A DNA stretch of 64,000 nt from Posidoniimonas corsicana (GTDB lineage: Bacteria > Planctomycetota > Planctomycetia > Pirellulales > Lacipirellulaceae): positions 2,867,075-2,931,074 of the forward strand of contig NZ_SIHJ01000001.1 in the NCBI RefSeq assembly GCF_007859765.1. Direction: 5' to 3'. This document shows positions 35,677 to 44,906 of the stretch, piece after piece; within the stretch, counting starts at the first letter, position 1, and every line of letters starts with the position of its first letter. Under the pieces are notes generated by a model that was given only the letters and a program-made list of their open reading frames with translations, was not told the DNA's origin and did not search any database. The position numbers and the translations under genes are program-made.

Positions 35677-37449
35677 CTAGTCGTCTTTGTCGAGCAGCTC
35701 CTGCAGGCGCTGGTTGAGCGGCGTGGGCGCCGCCGGCTGCTGGTCCGCCCCCGCGTCGTCCAGCAGCCGCTCGAGCCGTGGGTCGCTCTGGGGCTCAGGA
35801 GTCTGCGGCTGTGGCTGGGGCGCCTGCAATGAAGGGGTGGGCGTGGGCGGCGGGACCGGCTCGGCCGGGGGGGCCTTATCTGCGCGCGGCGGCGGGTCTT
35901 GCTCGCGTGGCGGGACAATGCCGATCGTGCCGCGGGTGGGGTCGTCCTCTAGCAGCGGGGGCAGCGAGCTGACGCGGTTGCGGCAGCGGATCTCCCACCC
36001 GCCGCCCAGCGACTTGTAGATCTGGATCAGATTTAGCACGGCCGCCGCGCGGCTCACGACCAGCTCGTCCTGCTGCGAGAACTGGAACGCCTGGATCAAG
36101 AACACCCGGTTGAAGTCGGTCGCGCCGGTCTTGTAGAGCGTCAGGGCGATCTCCTCCGCCTCGTTGACCTGTCCCACGGCCTGGGCGAGCTTGTCCGCGC
36201 GGTCCTGCGCCTTGAGGAACCCAACGATCGCGTCCTCCACCTCCTGCTGCGCGGTCAGCACGGTCTGCTGGTAGTTGTAGACGGTCTCGCGGAACCGCTC
36301 CTCCTCCAGCTCGACGCTGTGCCACAGCCGGCCGTAGTTAAGAATATTCCAGCTGAAGCCCGGGCTGATCAGCCCGAACACGCTCGCCGGCTCAAACAGG
36401 TCCTCGATCCGCTCCGCCTGCCACTCAAACGATCCCACCAGCGAGATCCGCGGGTACAGGTCCGACTCGGCCACGCCGATCCGCGCGCTCTGCGCCTGCA
36501 TCTGGCGTTCGGCGACGCGGATGTCGGGGCGGCGGCGGAGCAGGTCGGCGGGGATGCCCACCTGTACCAGCCGCGAGACCGCCGGGATCGGCGCCGGCGG
36601 GAGTTGGCTGACAAAGTCCTGTGGCGGCATGCCCAGCAGCACGCAGAGTCGGTTGTTGGCGGTCCTTAAATGCGACTCCAGCAACGGGATCGCGGCCTCG
36701 GTGACGTCGATGTTGTTCTGCGCCTGGATGACGTCCAGCTTGTTGGTCTGGTTGGCGTCGAACCTGGCCTGGGCGATGTCGAGGCTCCCCTCCTGCAGCC
36801 CGACGATCGACCGCGCAATCGCCAGCCGCGCCTGCGCGGTGCGGATCTCGACGTAGGTCGCCGCGACGTCGGAAAGCAGCAGCACGGCCACCTCGTCGTA
36901 GCCGGCGATCGACGCGTCGAGGTTGGCGTCGGCGACCTCGATGCTGCGACGGTACCGACCCCAGAAGTCGAGCTCCCAGCCCGCCTGCAATCCGAGGTCG
37001 AACTGGCTGAAGTTGCGCACCGGCGACGGGACCGCCACGTTCTGGCTGGCCTGCACCCGCTGGTAGTCGCCCACCGCCTGCTGCACCTGCGGGAACAGCG
37101 CGCCGACCGCGATCGACCGGATCGCGTCGGCCTGGCGGATCCGCGTGGCTGCCTCGCGGAGCGTCAGGTTCTGGCCGTAGGCGGCCTCGACTAGGCCGTT
37201 GAGGGTCGGGTCGCCCAGGGCCGTCCACCAGTGCGACAGGTCGACCGTCTCGCCCACGAGCCGCGGGTCCGACTGCATGTCGATCCACTCCACCTCCAGC
37301 GGCGCCGCCGGGCGGCAGTACTCGGGGCCGACCTTGAAGCCGTTGCCCACCCAGCTGCGGCAGGTGGTGTTAGCCGTGCACCCCACGGCGAGCGCAAGGG
37401 ACGCCAGGCACGCCAGCCGGGTAACTGTAGTTGCGGTACTGCGTGGCAC
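35677..37449 (-). CDS. NodT-type outer-membrane efflux lipoprotein
   Basis: 590 residues. GTG 37449 is preferred because GGGAGG lies 9 nt upstream and it yields a lipobox signal (LALAVGCTA). Two TolC-like repeats follow, with typical NodT markers: DPTLNGLVEAAYGQNLTLREA, the RRPDIRVAERQMQAQSARIG segment and SWNILNYGRL. The last ~100 residues are a Pro/Gln-rich extension absent from most family members. It converges on the HlyD gene with a 43-nt gap; together they could form an export system lacking a dedicated local pump. Confidence 0.9.
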   Translation of the reverse strand: MPRSTATTVTRLACLASLALAVGCTANTTCRSWVGNGFKVGPEYCRPAAPLEVEWIDMQSDPRLVGETVDLSHWWTALGDPTLNGLVEAAYGQNLTLREAATRIRQADAIRSIAVGALFPQVQQAVGDYQRVQASQNVAVPSPVRNFSQFDLGLQAGWELDFWGRYRRSIEVADANLDASIAGYDEVAVLLLSDVAATYVEIRTAQARLAIARSIVGLQEGSLDIAQARFDANQTNKLDVIQAQNNIDVTEAAIPLLESHLRTANNRLCVLLGMPPQDFVSQLPPAPIPAVSRLVQVGIPADLLRRRPDIRVAERQMQAQSARIGVAESDLYPRISLVGSFEWQAERIEDLFEPASVFGLISPGFSWNILNYGRLWHSVELEEERFRETVYNYQQTVLTAQQEVEDAIVGFLKAQDRADKLAQAVGQVNEAEEIALTLYKTGATDFNRVFLIQAFQFSQQDELVVSRAAAVLNLIQIYKSLGGGWEIRCRNRVSSLPPLLEDDPTRGTIGIVPPREQDPPPRADKAPPAEPVPPPTPTPSLQAPQPQPQTPEPQSDPRLERLLDDAGADQQPAAPTPLNQRLQELLDKDD

Positions 37450-37659
37450 AGCGCCCGCCCTCCCTGGCGTGCGGAATTGGTCGGCCTGTTGGCCGTGGGG
37501 CGGGGCCGTCCGTCGCCCCGCATGCACTGCCGGCGCCGCGCCGGGAGCGCGTCCCTACAGCGTGGAGATTCGTCACAACCGGCCACGCGACGCCTGCCTG
37601 ATGCGTGCGGCCGCCAGCGATGATCCAACCGGCAAGGTTTGCCGCGACACCCGGCGGGT

Positions 37660-38370
37660 CTAACCCCGCTCGGCCCGGGCGCGGATCCGGCTGATCGCGG
37701 CGCGCAGCGCGCGGGCCCGCGGGTGGTCGTCGTGGGCCTCGCAGCACCTTGCTAGCATCGAGGCGGAGAACTCGCACTCCACCGATCGCAGCTTTTCCGC
37801 CGGCGCGCGACGCAGGGCGTCGTAGGCCCGCCGCCAGTCCTTCGCACGGCAGTGCTGCAGCGCCAGCGACACCCGGTAGCCCCACTCATCGGGCGCCAGG
37901 CCGACGGCCCGCTCCAAAACTGCGACGATGCATTCCGGCTGGTAGCCGAGCTTGGACATCTGGGTCGCCATGGCGAAGTAGACGGCGTCGTCTTCCGGGT
38001 AGTGCTCGATCGACGCGCGGCAGGCCGCCACGGCCAGCGCAGCCTGGCCCAGGCGTTTGGCGCCGGCGTAGATCAAGGCGTACGACTCGGCCGGCAGCCG
38101 CGGGCGTGACAGCAGGTGCTCGTACGCCGTCGCGGCCTGCTCGGCGTCACGCAGGTGGGAGTAGGCGTCCGCCAGCGCCAGCCAGGCCTGGTCGGGCAGC
38201 GGGGCCTCGAGCAGGGCCGCTTCGCCCGCGCCGACCGCCTGGGACCACGCCTGCTCCTGGTGACGCAAGATAAGGCATTCAATCAGTTCATCGAAGTCAC
38301 CAGCCTGCGGCGGGCTCGAGGTTTGGCTGGCCGTCCAACGCGGTTCGCGCCGTGATTGATCTTCGCTCAC
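37660..38370 (-). CDS. TPR-like protein, divergent from a second TPR protein
   Basis: 236 residues of TPR-like helix pairs (for example AWLALADAYSHLRDAEQAATA), no signal peptide. GTG 38370 has GGGAG close upstream. The gene diverges from another TPR-like gene at 38690 across a 319-nt region that contains a Fur-box-like palindrome, so the two may be regulated together. Function unknown. Confidence 0.75.
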   Translation of the reverse strand: MSEDQSRREPRWTASQTSSPPQAGDFDELIECLILRHQEQAWSQAVGAGEAALLEAPLPDQAWLALADAYSHLRDAEQAATAYEHLLSRPRLPAESYALIYAGAKRLGQAALAVAACRASIEHYPEDDAVYFAMATQMSKLGYQPECIVAVLERAVGLAPDEWGYRVSLALQHCRAKDWRRAYDALRRAPAEKLRSVECEFSASMLARCCEAHDDHPRARALRAAISRIRARAERG

Positions 38371-38457
38371 AGGGACTCCCTTCGCGGGGCGAACGTTTCT
38401 GGGAAATCTTTTGAACAGGCCTTGATGCCAAAATCACGGCCGCTATCTTATTGCTAT

Positions 38458-38472
38458 TGAGACTGGTTATCA
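38458..38472. promoter_or_regulatory. Fur-box-like palindrome
   Basis: TGAGACTGGTTATCA matches the 7-1-7 Fur consensus TGATAATCATTATCA at 11 of 15 positions. It lies between the two divergent TPR-like genes, 88 nt from the left start and 217 nt from the right. The rest of the 319-nt gap (38371-38689) shows no other clear element. Assignment is by consensus only. Confidence 0.45.
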
Positions 38473-38689
38473 AGACTTGTCGGCTGATTAAGTCGCCTAC
38501 CTTGAAAGCCAACCTTCTGAGCCCACCTAGGCCGCTCGCTACGAGACGCCACGCGCGTCTCCCGCCAGCAACTCCGGCAACCGCTTCTCGAGCGGCAGTG
38601 CGCGTTTCCGACGCGCCTTCTCAGACAGGTCCCGCCGCGCCCCGGCCCCAACGCCTGGCCGCGACCTCACCTGCGCACCGGAGAACCCC

Positions 38690-39442
38690 ATGGATGCATC
38701 GCTGCGAGCCATTGAAGAACTAGCGACCGACTACCTGCTGCAGGGCGAGCCCGCGTTGGCGTTGGCCGAGCTGTCCGCCGTGGTCGATGCCGCCCCCGAT
38801 GAGGGACGCCTGTGGGAGCTGCTGGGCATCGGCCACTGGGAGATCGGCCAGGTCCGCGAGAGCATCGCCGCCCTCGAGACCGCCATGACCCTCGTGCCGC
38901 TGGGACCCGAGGCGACACTCGCCCTGGGCCTGGGCTACGAGGTGATCCAGAAACTGCCGCTCGCCAAGGACCTGTTCATCGACCTGGCGGGCAGCGACGC
39001 GTTGCCGCTCCGCGTGCTGGAGCCGCTCGCCCGCGGACTGGGACGGGCCAATGAGTCGGGCCTGGCGCTCGCCATGTGCGAGCGGGCCGCGAGCACCCAG
39101 CCGGACGAGCTGGGACCGCTGATGGGGATGGTGTTCTACATGGGGCGGCTCGGCCGGCCCGCCGAGCACCTGCTCCCGGTGCTGCTGCGGGCGCTCGGTC
39201 TGGCGCCGGAGGACTTCACCATCCGCATGCTGGCGGCCCGCTGCCTGCACGACTGCGGGCTCGCCGAGGACGCCGCCGAGCTGCTGCGCGTCGCCGACTA
39301 CCTCGACTCCAGCTGCCCGAGCTGCCTGCACGCGATGCAGGAGATCTTCCTCGCCGCGGGCGACGAGCCGGCGGCCGCCGACGTAGTCGAGAGGCTCGCC
39401 GACGTTGCGCGGCAGGCCGGCGACGACCAGGACTGCTGCTGA
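38690..39442 (+). CDS. TPR-like protein with C-terminal cysteines
   Basis: 250 residues of TPR-like helices without a signal peptide (for example AALETAMTLVPLGPEATLALG). The C-terminal part has SSCPSCLHAM, a CXXC that might bind metal or form a disulfide, and the protein ends in DCC. It may be regulated by iron through the Fur-like site upstream. The PEP-CTERM-like gene follows after 39 nt. Confidence 0.75.
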   Translation: MDASLRAIEELATDYLLQGEPALALAELSAVVDAAPDEGRLWELLGIGHWEIGQVRESIAALETAMTLVPLGPEATLALGLGYEVIQKLPLAKDLFIDLAGSDALPLRVLEPLARGLGRANESGLALAMCERAASTQPDELGPLMGMVFYMGRLGRPAEHLLPVLLRALGLAPEDFTIRMLAARCLHDCGLAEDAAELLRVADYLDSSCPSCLHAMQEIFLAAGDEPAAADVVERLADVARQAGDDQDCC

Positions 39443-39481
39443 ACCACAAGACTTCCCACCTACTGATGCTTGGAGAGAGTA

Positions 39482-40243
39482 ATGAACCGCAAGATTACCG
39501 CCGCCGTCGCCGCGTGGACCATTGCGTCCTCGGGACTCCTGATGGGCGACACGATCACTCCTGTCGAGGATGTCATGACCTCCGGCTTCTTTACCGGGGC
39601 TAACCTGGTCCGCGGCTACGACGCCGACGACCGCAACGTCCAACGGGTGAGCACCCCGGGCGCGTTCGGCGTCGCCGGCGCCGAGACCATCTACGTGTCG
39701 TTCGACGCGGCCGACTTCGCGGGCTTTACGGCGCCGGTCGCCAGCGCGGGGCTCACGCTGCAGAGCGTCAGCGGCGGGTTCGGCGCTGACGCGGACGCCG
39801 CCAACCCGTTTACCGTGTCGGCCCACGGGGTCACGGCGGACCCGCTGACTACTATCACCGACGACGACGCGCCGGCCGGACTGGTGTCGTGGGTCGACTT
39901 CTACAACGACAACATCCTGGCCGCGGCGCCGGGAGCCTCGACGGTGGTCGACTCGTTCGGTGCGGTCACCTTCGACGTGACCTCGCTGGTCAACGACTGG
40001 CTGACCGGCGCGAACTCGGTCTTCGCGGTCGCGCTGACCGGCGACAACCACACGGCGGGCGGCGACTACCTGCACGGCTTCCTCAACAACTCAGAGAACC
40101 CCGGTTCCACCTTCCTGACCGTCAATCAGGCCGACCCCGTGCCCGAGCCCGGCGCGTGGCTCATCGTGCTGGCCTCGTGCTTCACGCTGGCCGCCTGGAT
40201 CACCCGCCCGCTCCGGCCCACCCACCACCACAACTTCCTTTAG
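39482..40243 (+). CDS. PEP-CTERM-like exported protein
   Basis: 253 residues. ATG 39482 has GGAGAGAG at 39472-39479; an in-frame TTG at 39470 is less likely. A signal peptide (about 1-22) precedes a beta-rich domain with the CBM-like pattern SFDAADFAGF ... FDVTSLVNDWL. Near the C-terminus VPEPGAWLIVLASCFTLAAW and a basic tail form a PEP-CTERM-like sorting signal, recognised in other bacteria by exosortase; no exosortase gene is in the window. rpsD starts 9 nt after the stop. Confidence 0.8.
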   Translation: MNRKITAAVAAWTIASSGLLMGDTITPVEDVMTSGFFTGANLVRGYDADDRNVQRVSTPGAFGVAGAETIYVSFDAADFAGFTAPVASAGLTLQSVSGGFGADADAANPFTVSAHGVTADPLTTITDDDAPAGLVSWVDFYNDNILAAAPGASTVVDSFGAVTFDVTSLVNDWLTGANSVFAVALTGDNHTAGGDYLHGFLNNSENPGSTFLTVNQADPVPEPGAWLIVLASCFTLAAWITRPLRPTHHHNFL

Positions 40244-40252
40244 GACCCCGCC

Positions 40253-40861
40253 ATGTCACGCTACACAGGCCCCAAGGCCCGCGTTAACCGCCGGCTCGGC
40301 GCGCTGGTGTTCGAGAGCGCCGGCGCCGCCAAGGCGTACGGCCGCCGAGACAACCCGCCCGGCATGCACCCCGCTCCGCGGAAGATATCCAAGCACGCCG
40401 AGGCGATGCGCGAGAAGCAGAAGATCAAGTACTACTACGGCCTCAGCGAGAAACAGCTCCGCAAGCTGTTCGACAAGGCGCGCCGCAAGGAGGGCGCCAC
40501 CGGCGACAACCTGCTGCTGATGTGCGAACGCCGCATCGACAGTGTCGTCCGCCTGGCCGGCCTCACGAAGACGCGCCCTCAGGCGCGGCAGGGCGTGGCC
40601 CACGGGCACTTCCTGCTGAATGGCCACCGGCACAACATCCCCTCCGCGCAGGTCCGCGCCGGCGACGTGATCCACGTGCTCCGCCGAGCGAACATTGTGG
40701 AGCTGTACCGGTCGTGCATCGAGGAGTCCGAGGGCGAGGCCGCCGACTGGCTGGCGATGGACGCCGAATCGCTGAAGGTCATCGTGCACCGCGAGCCGAC
40801 CATCGAGGACGTCACCCTGCCGGTGGACGTCGGCATGGTGGTCGAGCTGCTGTCGAGGTAA
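40253..40861 (+). CDS. rpsD: 30S ribosomal protein S4
   Basis: 202 residues. S4 binds 16S rRNA early in 30S assembly. MSRYTGPKARVNRRLGAL, EKQKIKYYYGLSEKQLRKLF and the S4 domain (RRIDSVVRLAGL ... RQGVAHGHFLLNG) are diagnostic. The N-terminus lacks the zinc-binding cysteines, so this is the Cys-free form. The gene is alone here, not in the usual alpha operon; flavodoxin follows after 17 nt. Confidence 0.97.
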   Translation: MSRYTGPKARVNRRLGALVFESAGAAKAYGRRDNPPGMHPAPRKISKHAEAMREKQKIKYYYGLSEKQLRKLFDKARRKEGATGDNLLLMCERRIDSVVRLAGLTKTRPQARQGVAHGHFLLNGHRHNIPSAQVRAGDVIHVLRRANIVELYRSCIEESEGEAADWLAMDAESLKVIVHREPTIEDVTLPVDVGMVVELLSR

Positions 40862-40878
40862 CCAGCGAGGAGTGAGAG

Positions 40879-41436
40879 ATGAAGATTGGAGTGTTCTACG
40901 GGTCGACCACCGGCGCCACCGAGCGAGCCGCCAACCAGGTCGCGCTGACCATGCGGCAGCACGTCACGATCGTCCGCGACGTGACCGACGCCACCGTCGA
41001 GGAGTTCCTGTCGGTCGACGCGCTGATCTGCGGCGCGTCCACCTGGGACATCGGCGAGCTGCAGGAGGACTGGGCCGCGTGCCTGCCGCTGCTAGAGGGC
41101 GTCGACCTCTCGGGCAAGACGCTCGCCATGTTCGGCATGGGCGACGCGCTCACCTACTCGTGGAACTACCTGGACTGCCTCGGCGAGCTGTGGGAGACGT
41201 TCTCCCAGACGGGCGTCCGGCTCATCGGACGATGGCCGGCCGACGGCTACGAGTTCGACGAGTCGCGCGCCCTCGATGACGACGGCGTGCTGCTCGGCCT
41301 GGGGCTGGACGACGACAACCACCCCGAGCTCACGCCCGAACGACTCTACGCCTGGCTGGCCCAGGTAAGCGACGAGCTCGGTCTGGGCCGCAAGCTGGTG
41401 CCGCCAGCGGACAACCAGACGAGGGCCGCGTCCTAG
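40879..41436 (+). CDS. Flavodoxin
   Basis: 185 residues, long-chain type. The FMN phosphate loop GSTTGATERAA (residues 8-18), GASTWDIGELQEDW (the 50s loop with a Trp stacking on FMN) and the third loop FGMGDALTYSWNYLDCL are all present. Flavodoxins replace ferredoxin under iron limitation in many bacteria. GAGGAG precedes the start. It is 17 nt after rpsD, so part of its expression may come from the ribosomal promoter. Confidence 0.92.
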   Translation: MKIGVFYGSTTGATERAANQVALTMRQHVTIVRDVTDATVEEFLSVDALICGASTWDIGELQEDWAACLPLLEGVDLSGKTLAMFGMGDALTYSWNYLDCLGELWETFSQTGVRLIGRWPADGYEFDESRALDDDGVLLGLGLDDDNHPELTPERLYAWLAQVSDELGLGRKLVPPADNQTRAAS

Positions 41437-41491
41437 CGACCCGCATCGACAAGCACGACCGGGCCCCGCTCTCCGCCCGGCGTTACCAATT

Positions 41492-41531
41492 CCCCGCCGC
41501 TACGGCCTTTCCCACAGGCCCCGCGGCGGGC
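41492..41531 (+). terminator. Nested hairpin after flavodoxin
   Basis: CCCCGCCGC (41492-41500) pairs with GCGGCGGGC (41523-41531), and inside it GGCCT pairs with AGGCC. There is no T-tract, so termination is plausible but not certain. Confidence 0.45.
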
Positions 41532-41678
41532 GGGCGACGCGTCTGCGCCGCCGAGAGCACGTGAACGACAACAGGAGGCCCCCGATGCTTTGAGTCGCCG
41601 GCGGTCAGCACCCCCGCCGACCGCCCCCCGCCTTGCTTGATACCCACCAAGACTTCCAACCCACCAGAGATAGATCCA

Positions 41679-42395
41679 ATGCTCAAAACACTTTCCTGCC
41701 TTGCTCTTGTTGCCCTGCTGGCTGGCCAAGCCAACGCCGCTTTCGTCGTGCCCGACAGCACCGCGGCGCCGTTCGAAGACTGGTCCCGCGGGGCCGCCGA
41801 CTCGGTGTACGCCGAGTGGGACAGCTTCTCCGTCGCCTACGATGCGCCTGGCAACGCGCCGGACGTCGGGGCGTCGCCTAGCAGCGGTTCGCCCAGCGGC
41901 GCCGACGCCGTGCTGACCGGCCTGGAGCCGTCGGTCTTTGTTGTCAGCAGCGGCAACATCTACTCGTTCTCCGCGCCGCCCGCCTTCAGCCTCAGCACCC
42001 CCGGGCACGGCTACGGCGGCGGGTACAACACCCGCGTCGCGGCGCAGATCGGCGTGCAGGGCAACCCGCTGGACTCCGGGTCGCTGCTGCTCACCTACAA
42101 CGACGGCTCGGCCGACGTGACCGCCACGCCCGACTACCTGCTCAACCGCGGCCTCGACGGCGCCAAGACCGAGTGGCTCGCGGTGTGGGACATCGCCGGC
42201 TACAACCCGGCCGCCACGCAGATCGACTTCATGGCGAGCGGCTCGTCGATGAGCCTCGACACGCTGGCGGTCGACACGTTCACCCAGACCGGCGCGTTCA
42301 CCGCGCTGCCGGCCAACGTGCCCGAGCCCGCCGCAGCGGCGCTCGCGGTGCTCGGCTGTGTGCTGCTGCGGGGTCGCCGCCGGGTGATCGGCTAA
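41679..42395 (+). CDS. PEP-CTERM-like exported protein
   Basis: 238 residues with signal peptide (about 1-20, ending GQANA) and the C-terminal VPEPAAAALAVLGCVLLRGR plus Arg-rich end, a PEP-CTERM-like anchor. The body is beta-rich with no named domain. ATG 41679 is preferred over upstream in-frame starts because it opens the signal peptide. Confidence 0.78.
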   Translation: MLKTLSCLALVALLAGQANAAFVVPDSTAAPFEDWSRGAADSVYAEWDSFSVAYDAPGNAPDVGASPSSGSPSGADAVLTGLEPSVFVVSSGNIYSFSAPPAFSLSTPGHGYGGGYNTRVAAQIGVQGNPLDSGSLLLTYNDGSADVTATPDYLLNRGLDGAKTEWLAVWDIAGYNPAATQIDFMASGSSMSLDTLAVDTFTQTGAFTALPANVPEPAAAALAVLGCVLLRGRRRVIG

Positions 42396-42405
42396 CCCTC
42401 CGGCC

Positions 42406-42433
42406 GGCCGGCGGCACGGATCGGCCGCCGGCC
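42406..42433 (+). terminator. GC-rich hairpin after the PEP-CTERM-like gene
   Basis: GGCCGGCGGC (42406-42415) and GCCGCCGGCC (42424-42433) form a perfect 10-bp stem 10 nt after the stop codon. No T-tract follows. Confidence 0.5.
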
Positions 42434-42615
42434 CTGCTGGTCCAAGGATACGGACAACTATCGACGCGGATGGGCCCCAGGTTCGGCCCCAAGGACTGAT
42501 AGCCCCCTCCGCACCCGCCCCGCCGGACGCTGCCCACCACCATTGCAGCCCCGGCGGGGCCCCTTTGAAACACCTTCCCCCAATCTCCAACACCTCAACA
42601 ACGGAGACACCAGCC

Positions 42616-43947
42616 ATGCACCGCAGGCATGCGGCGGTAGTCGCGGTCGGCCTTCTCGCAAGCGCGGCGGGCGTGGACGCCAACCCGGGCGCGTTCACCT
42701 ACGACAACGCCCACCCAGAAATCCAGATGTGGTCCTACCCCGCCGGATCGGCCAACGGCGCCGGCGCCGTCCGGGACCGGGCCTCAACGTTCGCCAGCTT
42801 CTCCTACCTCAATGGCGATACGAACGAGCCGGTTTTCTACCCGGGCAACGGCCTGGACCCGTCCCGACGCGGCAGCTTCCTGATCGTGGCCGACACCTCC
42901 GAGAGCATCCCGCTAGGGCTGCCCCTGGACCGCTACCAGATCGACTCGCTCCGGGTCACCACCACGCTGCTCGGCAACCTGATCTCCGAGGCCGCCGGCC
43001 GGGTGCTGCCGTACGACAACACCCTGGACGACGCCGAGTCGCTGACCGTCGGCCAGGACGCCGACGCCGGCCACCCGATCGAGATGTACGGCCTGGGCCT
43101 GCAGGGCGACTTCGACGCCGTCAACTTCGACGGATCGCCGACTCAGAACGAGTTCCGCCTCGGCTCGCCCCGCTGGCGGCAGTACCGCGAAGGCGAGGAG
43201 GGCTACGACCCGCAGCTCGACCCCGCCGACCAGTCGTTTGCGCCGTACCAGTTCTTCGGCGTGGACACGCAGGGCCGCGACGTGGAGAACTCGGTCAACG
43301 GCGGCTACAGCGCCACCGCACCGGAGAACGCCACCGCCCGCTTCACGCCCGACCCGTTCGCGATCGGCAAGGTGTACGACGCGCAGGGCGGTGAGTTCGT
43401 CCCCGGCGACCTGCTAGACGTCGGCGACCAGTTTGTGTTCGAGCCCAACCTGCAGGATGCGGGCGTGCTCGCGTACCTGCAGCAGAGCCTGTCGGACGGC
43501 CACCTCGGGTTCTCGTTCTCGTCGATGCACCAACCGGCCGGGCACACGGGCACGATCGCCTACCCCGACTTTTACCTCGACGATCTAGATGTCGGCAACA
43601 ATCCGGATGGCGCCGCGCCGCGGATCGAGCTGTCGGTCACCATCCTCGATCCCGTCCTCGCCGGCGACTACGATGCCGACGGCGCGGTCGACGCCGCGGA
43701 CTACCAGCTCTGGCGGGCGCAGTACGGAACCGCCGGGCCGGAGGCCGATGGCAACGCCGACGGCGTCGTGGACGCCGCGGACTACACGCTCTGGCGCGAC
43801 AACGCCGCAACAGGCTCGGCGCTCGCCGCCGGCGCAGTCGCCGTGCCGGAGCCGTCCGGCGCCGGGCTGGTCGCGTTGGGCGGCATGGCGGCCGCGTTCT
43901 GCGGCTGGGTGGAGTGGTTCATCCGTCCCAAGCGTCCCCAGAGCTAA
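42616..43947 (+). CDS. PEP-CTERM-like protein with dockerin-like repeats
   Basis: 443 residues from ATG 42616 (ACGGAGAC just upstream). A signal peptide (about 1-23) leads a large beta-rich domain (about 25-350) of no named family. Near the C-terminus two dockerin-like calcium loops occur (GDYDADGAVDAADYQLWRA and DGNADGVVDAADYTLWRD), then VPEPSGAGLVALGGMAAAF, a PEP-CTERM-like anchor. Dockerin-like ADYxxWR repeats before such anchors are common in this group. The stop abuts the DUF1559 gene (start 3 nt later). Confidence 0.83.
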   Translation: MHRRHAAVVAVGLLASAAGVDANPGAFTYDNAHPEIQMWSYPAGSANGAGAVRDRASTFASFSYLNGDTNEPVFYPGNGLDPSRRGSFLIVADTSESIPLGLPLDRYQIDSLRVTTTLLGNLISEAAGRVLPYDNTLDDAESLTVGQDADAGHPIEMYGLGLQGDFDAVNFDGSPTQNEFRLGSPRWRQYREGEEGYDPQLDPADQSFAPYQFFGVDTQGRDVENSVNGGYSATAPENATARFTPDPFAIGKVYDAQGGEFVPGDLLDVGDQFVFEPNLQDAGVLAYLQQSLSDGHLGFSFSSMHQPAGHTGTIAYPDFYLDDLDVGNNPDGAAPRIELSVTILDPVLAGDYDADGAVDAADYQLWRAQYGTAGPEADGNADGVVDAADYTLWRDNAATGSALAAGAVAVPEPSGAGLVALGGMAAAFCGWVEWFIRPKRPQS

Positions 43948-43949
43948 CG

Positions 43950-44906
43950 ATGAAGGCCACTACCCGCGCCCCACACGGTTTCACCATCGTCGAACTGCTG
44001 GTGGTCATCGGCATTATCGGCCTGCTGCTCGCGCTGCTGCTGCCCGCGGTGCAGTCGGCCCGTGAAGCCGCCCGCCGCACACAGTGCCGCAACAACCTCA
44101 AGCAGGTGGGCCTGGCGGCCATCGGCTTCGAGGTGGCGCACCAGACGTTCCCCCCGCCCCAGGTACTGCCGCGCGGCGGCGGCCTGGTCGGGGGAGGCGG
44201 GGGCGACTACGGGCACCTGGGGAGCGTGTTCGTGCTGCTGCTGCCGTACCTGGAGGAGGGCAGCCTGTACGACGGCTACCGCATCGACGAGTCGCCCGGC
44301 TCCAGCAACAACTCGCGGTACACCTCTGGTTCGCTCCCGCCGTACCTCTGCCCCACCATGCAGCTGCCCCGGCAGGTCCCGCACCCCTGCGGCGAGTCCC
44401 TCGGCCCGGGCAGCTACCTCGCCAGCACGCGGGTGGCGTACGGCACGCCGGGCGGGCTCGACGGCGCGTTTGACAACCCGCCCGGGCCGGGCCGGCGGTA
44501 CCGCATGCAGCCGCGGCACGTCACCGATGGACTCTCCAACACGCTGCTGATCGGTGAGACCAGCTACGGCCTTGAGAACTACCGCTGGGTGGAGCACACG
44601 TCAACCAAGTGCCACTCGCTGGGCGGCCTCTGCTGGGGCGACTACAAGTGGGCCGAGGGGTACTGGCACTTCGCGTTCGGCCACACCGGCTGGACCCGCG
44701 GGCAGCAGTCGAAGTACCACTTCAACAACACCACCGCCGGCTTCGACTCGCGGCAGCGTACCACGTTCCGCAGCGACCACCCCGGCGGCGTCCACTTCGT
44801 CCGCCTCGACGGCTCGGTCGCGTTCGTGAACGAAGCGATCGAACGCGAGTCGCTCTTCGCGCAGATCACCCGCGCGGCAGAGGATCTCCTACTTAGCGGC
44901 GAGTAA
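43950..44906 (+). CDS. DUF1559 prepilin-like protein
   Basis: 318 residues. The N-terminus GFTIVELLVVIGIIGLLLAL is a type IV prepilin-like cleavage and helix segment, followed by PAVQSAREAARRTQC, the DUF1559 start. The C-terminal SDHPGGVHFVRLDGSVAFV is the H-X9-DG motif of this family. Such proteins are numerous in planctomycetes and are probably pseudopilins on the surface; their partner system is unsettled. ATG 43950 lies 3 nt after the upstream stop. Confidence 0.93.
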   Translation: MKATTRAPHGFTIVELLVVIGIIGLLLALLLPAVQSAREAARRTQCRNNLKQVGLAAIGFEVAHQTFPPPQVLPRGGGLVGGGGGDYGHLGSVFVLLLPYLEEGSLYDGYRIDESPGSSNNSRYTSGSLPPYLCPTMQLPRQVPHPCGESLGPGSYLASTRVAYGTPGGLDGAFDNPPGPGRRYRMQPRHVTDGLSNTLLIGETSYGLENYRWVEHTSTKCHSLGGLCWGDYKWAEGYWHFAFGHTGWTRGQQSKYHFNNTTAGFDSRQRTTFRSDHPGGVHFVRLDGSVAFVNEAIERESLFAQITRAAEDLLLSGE

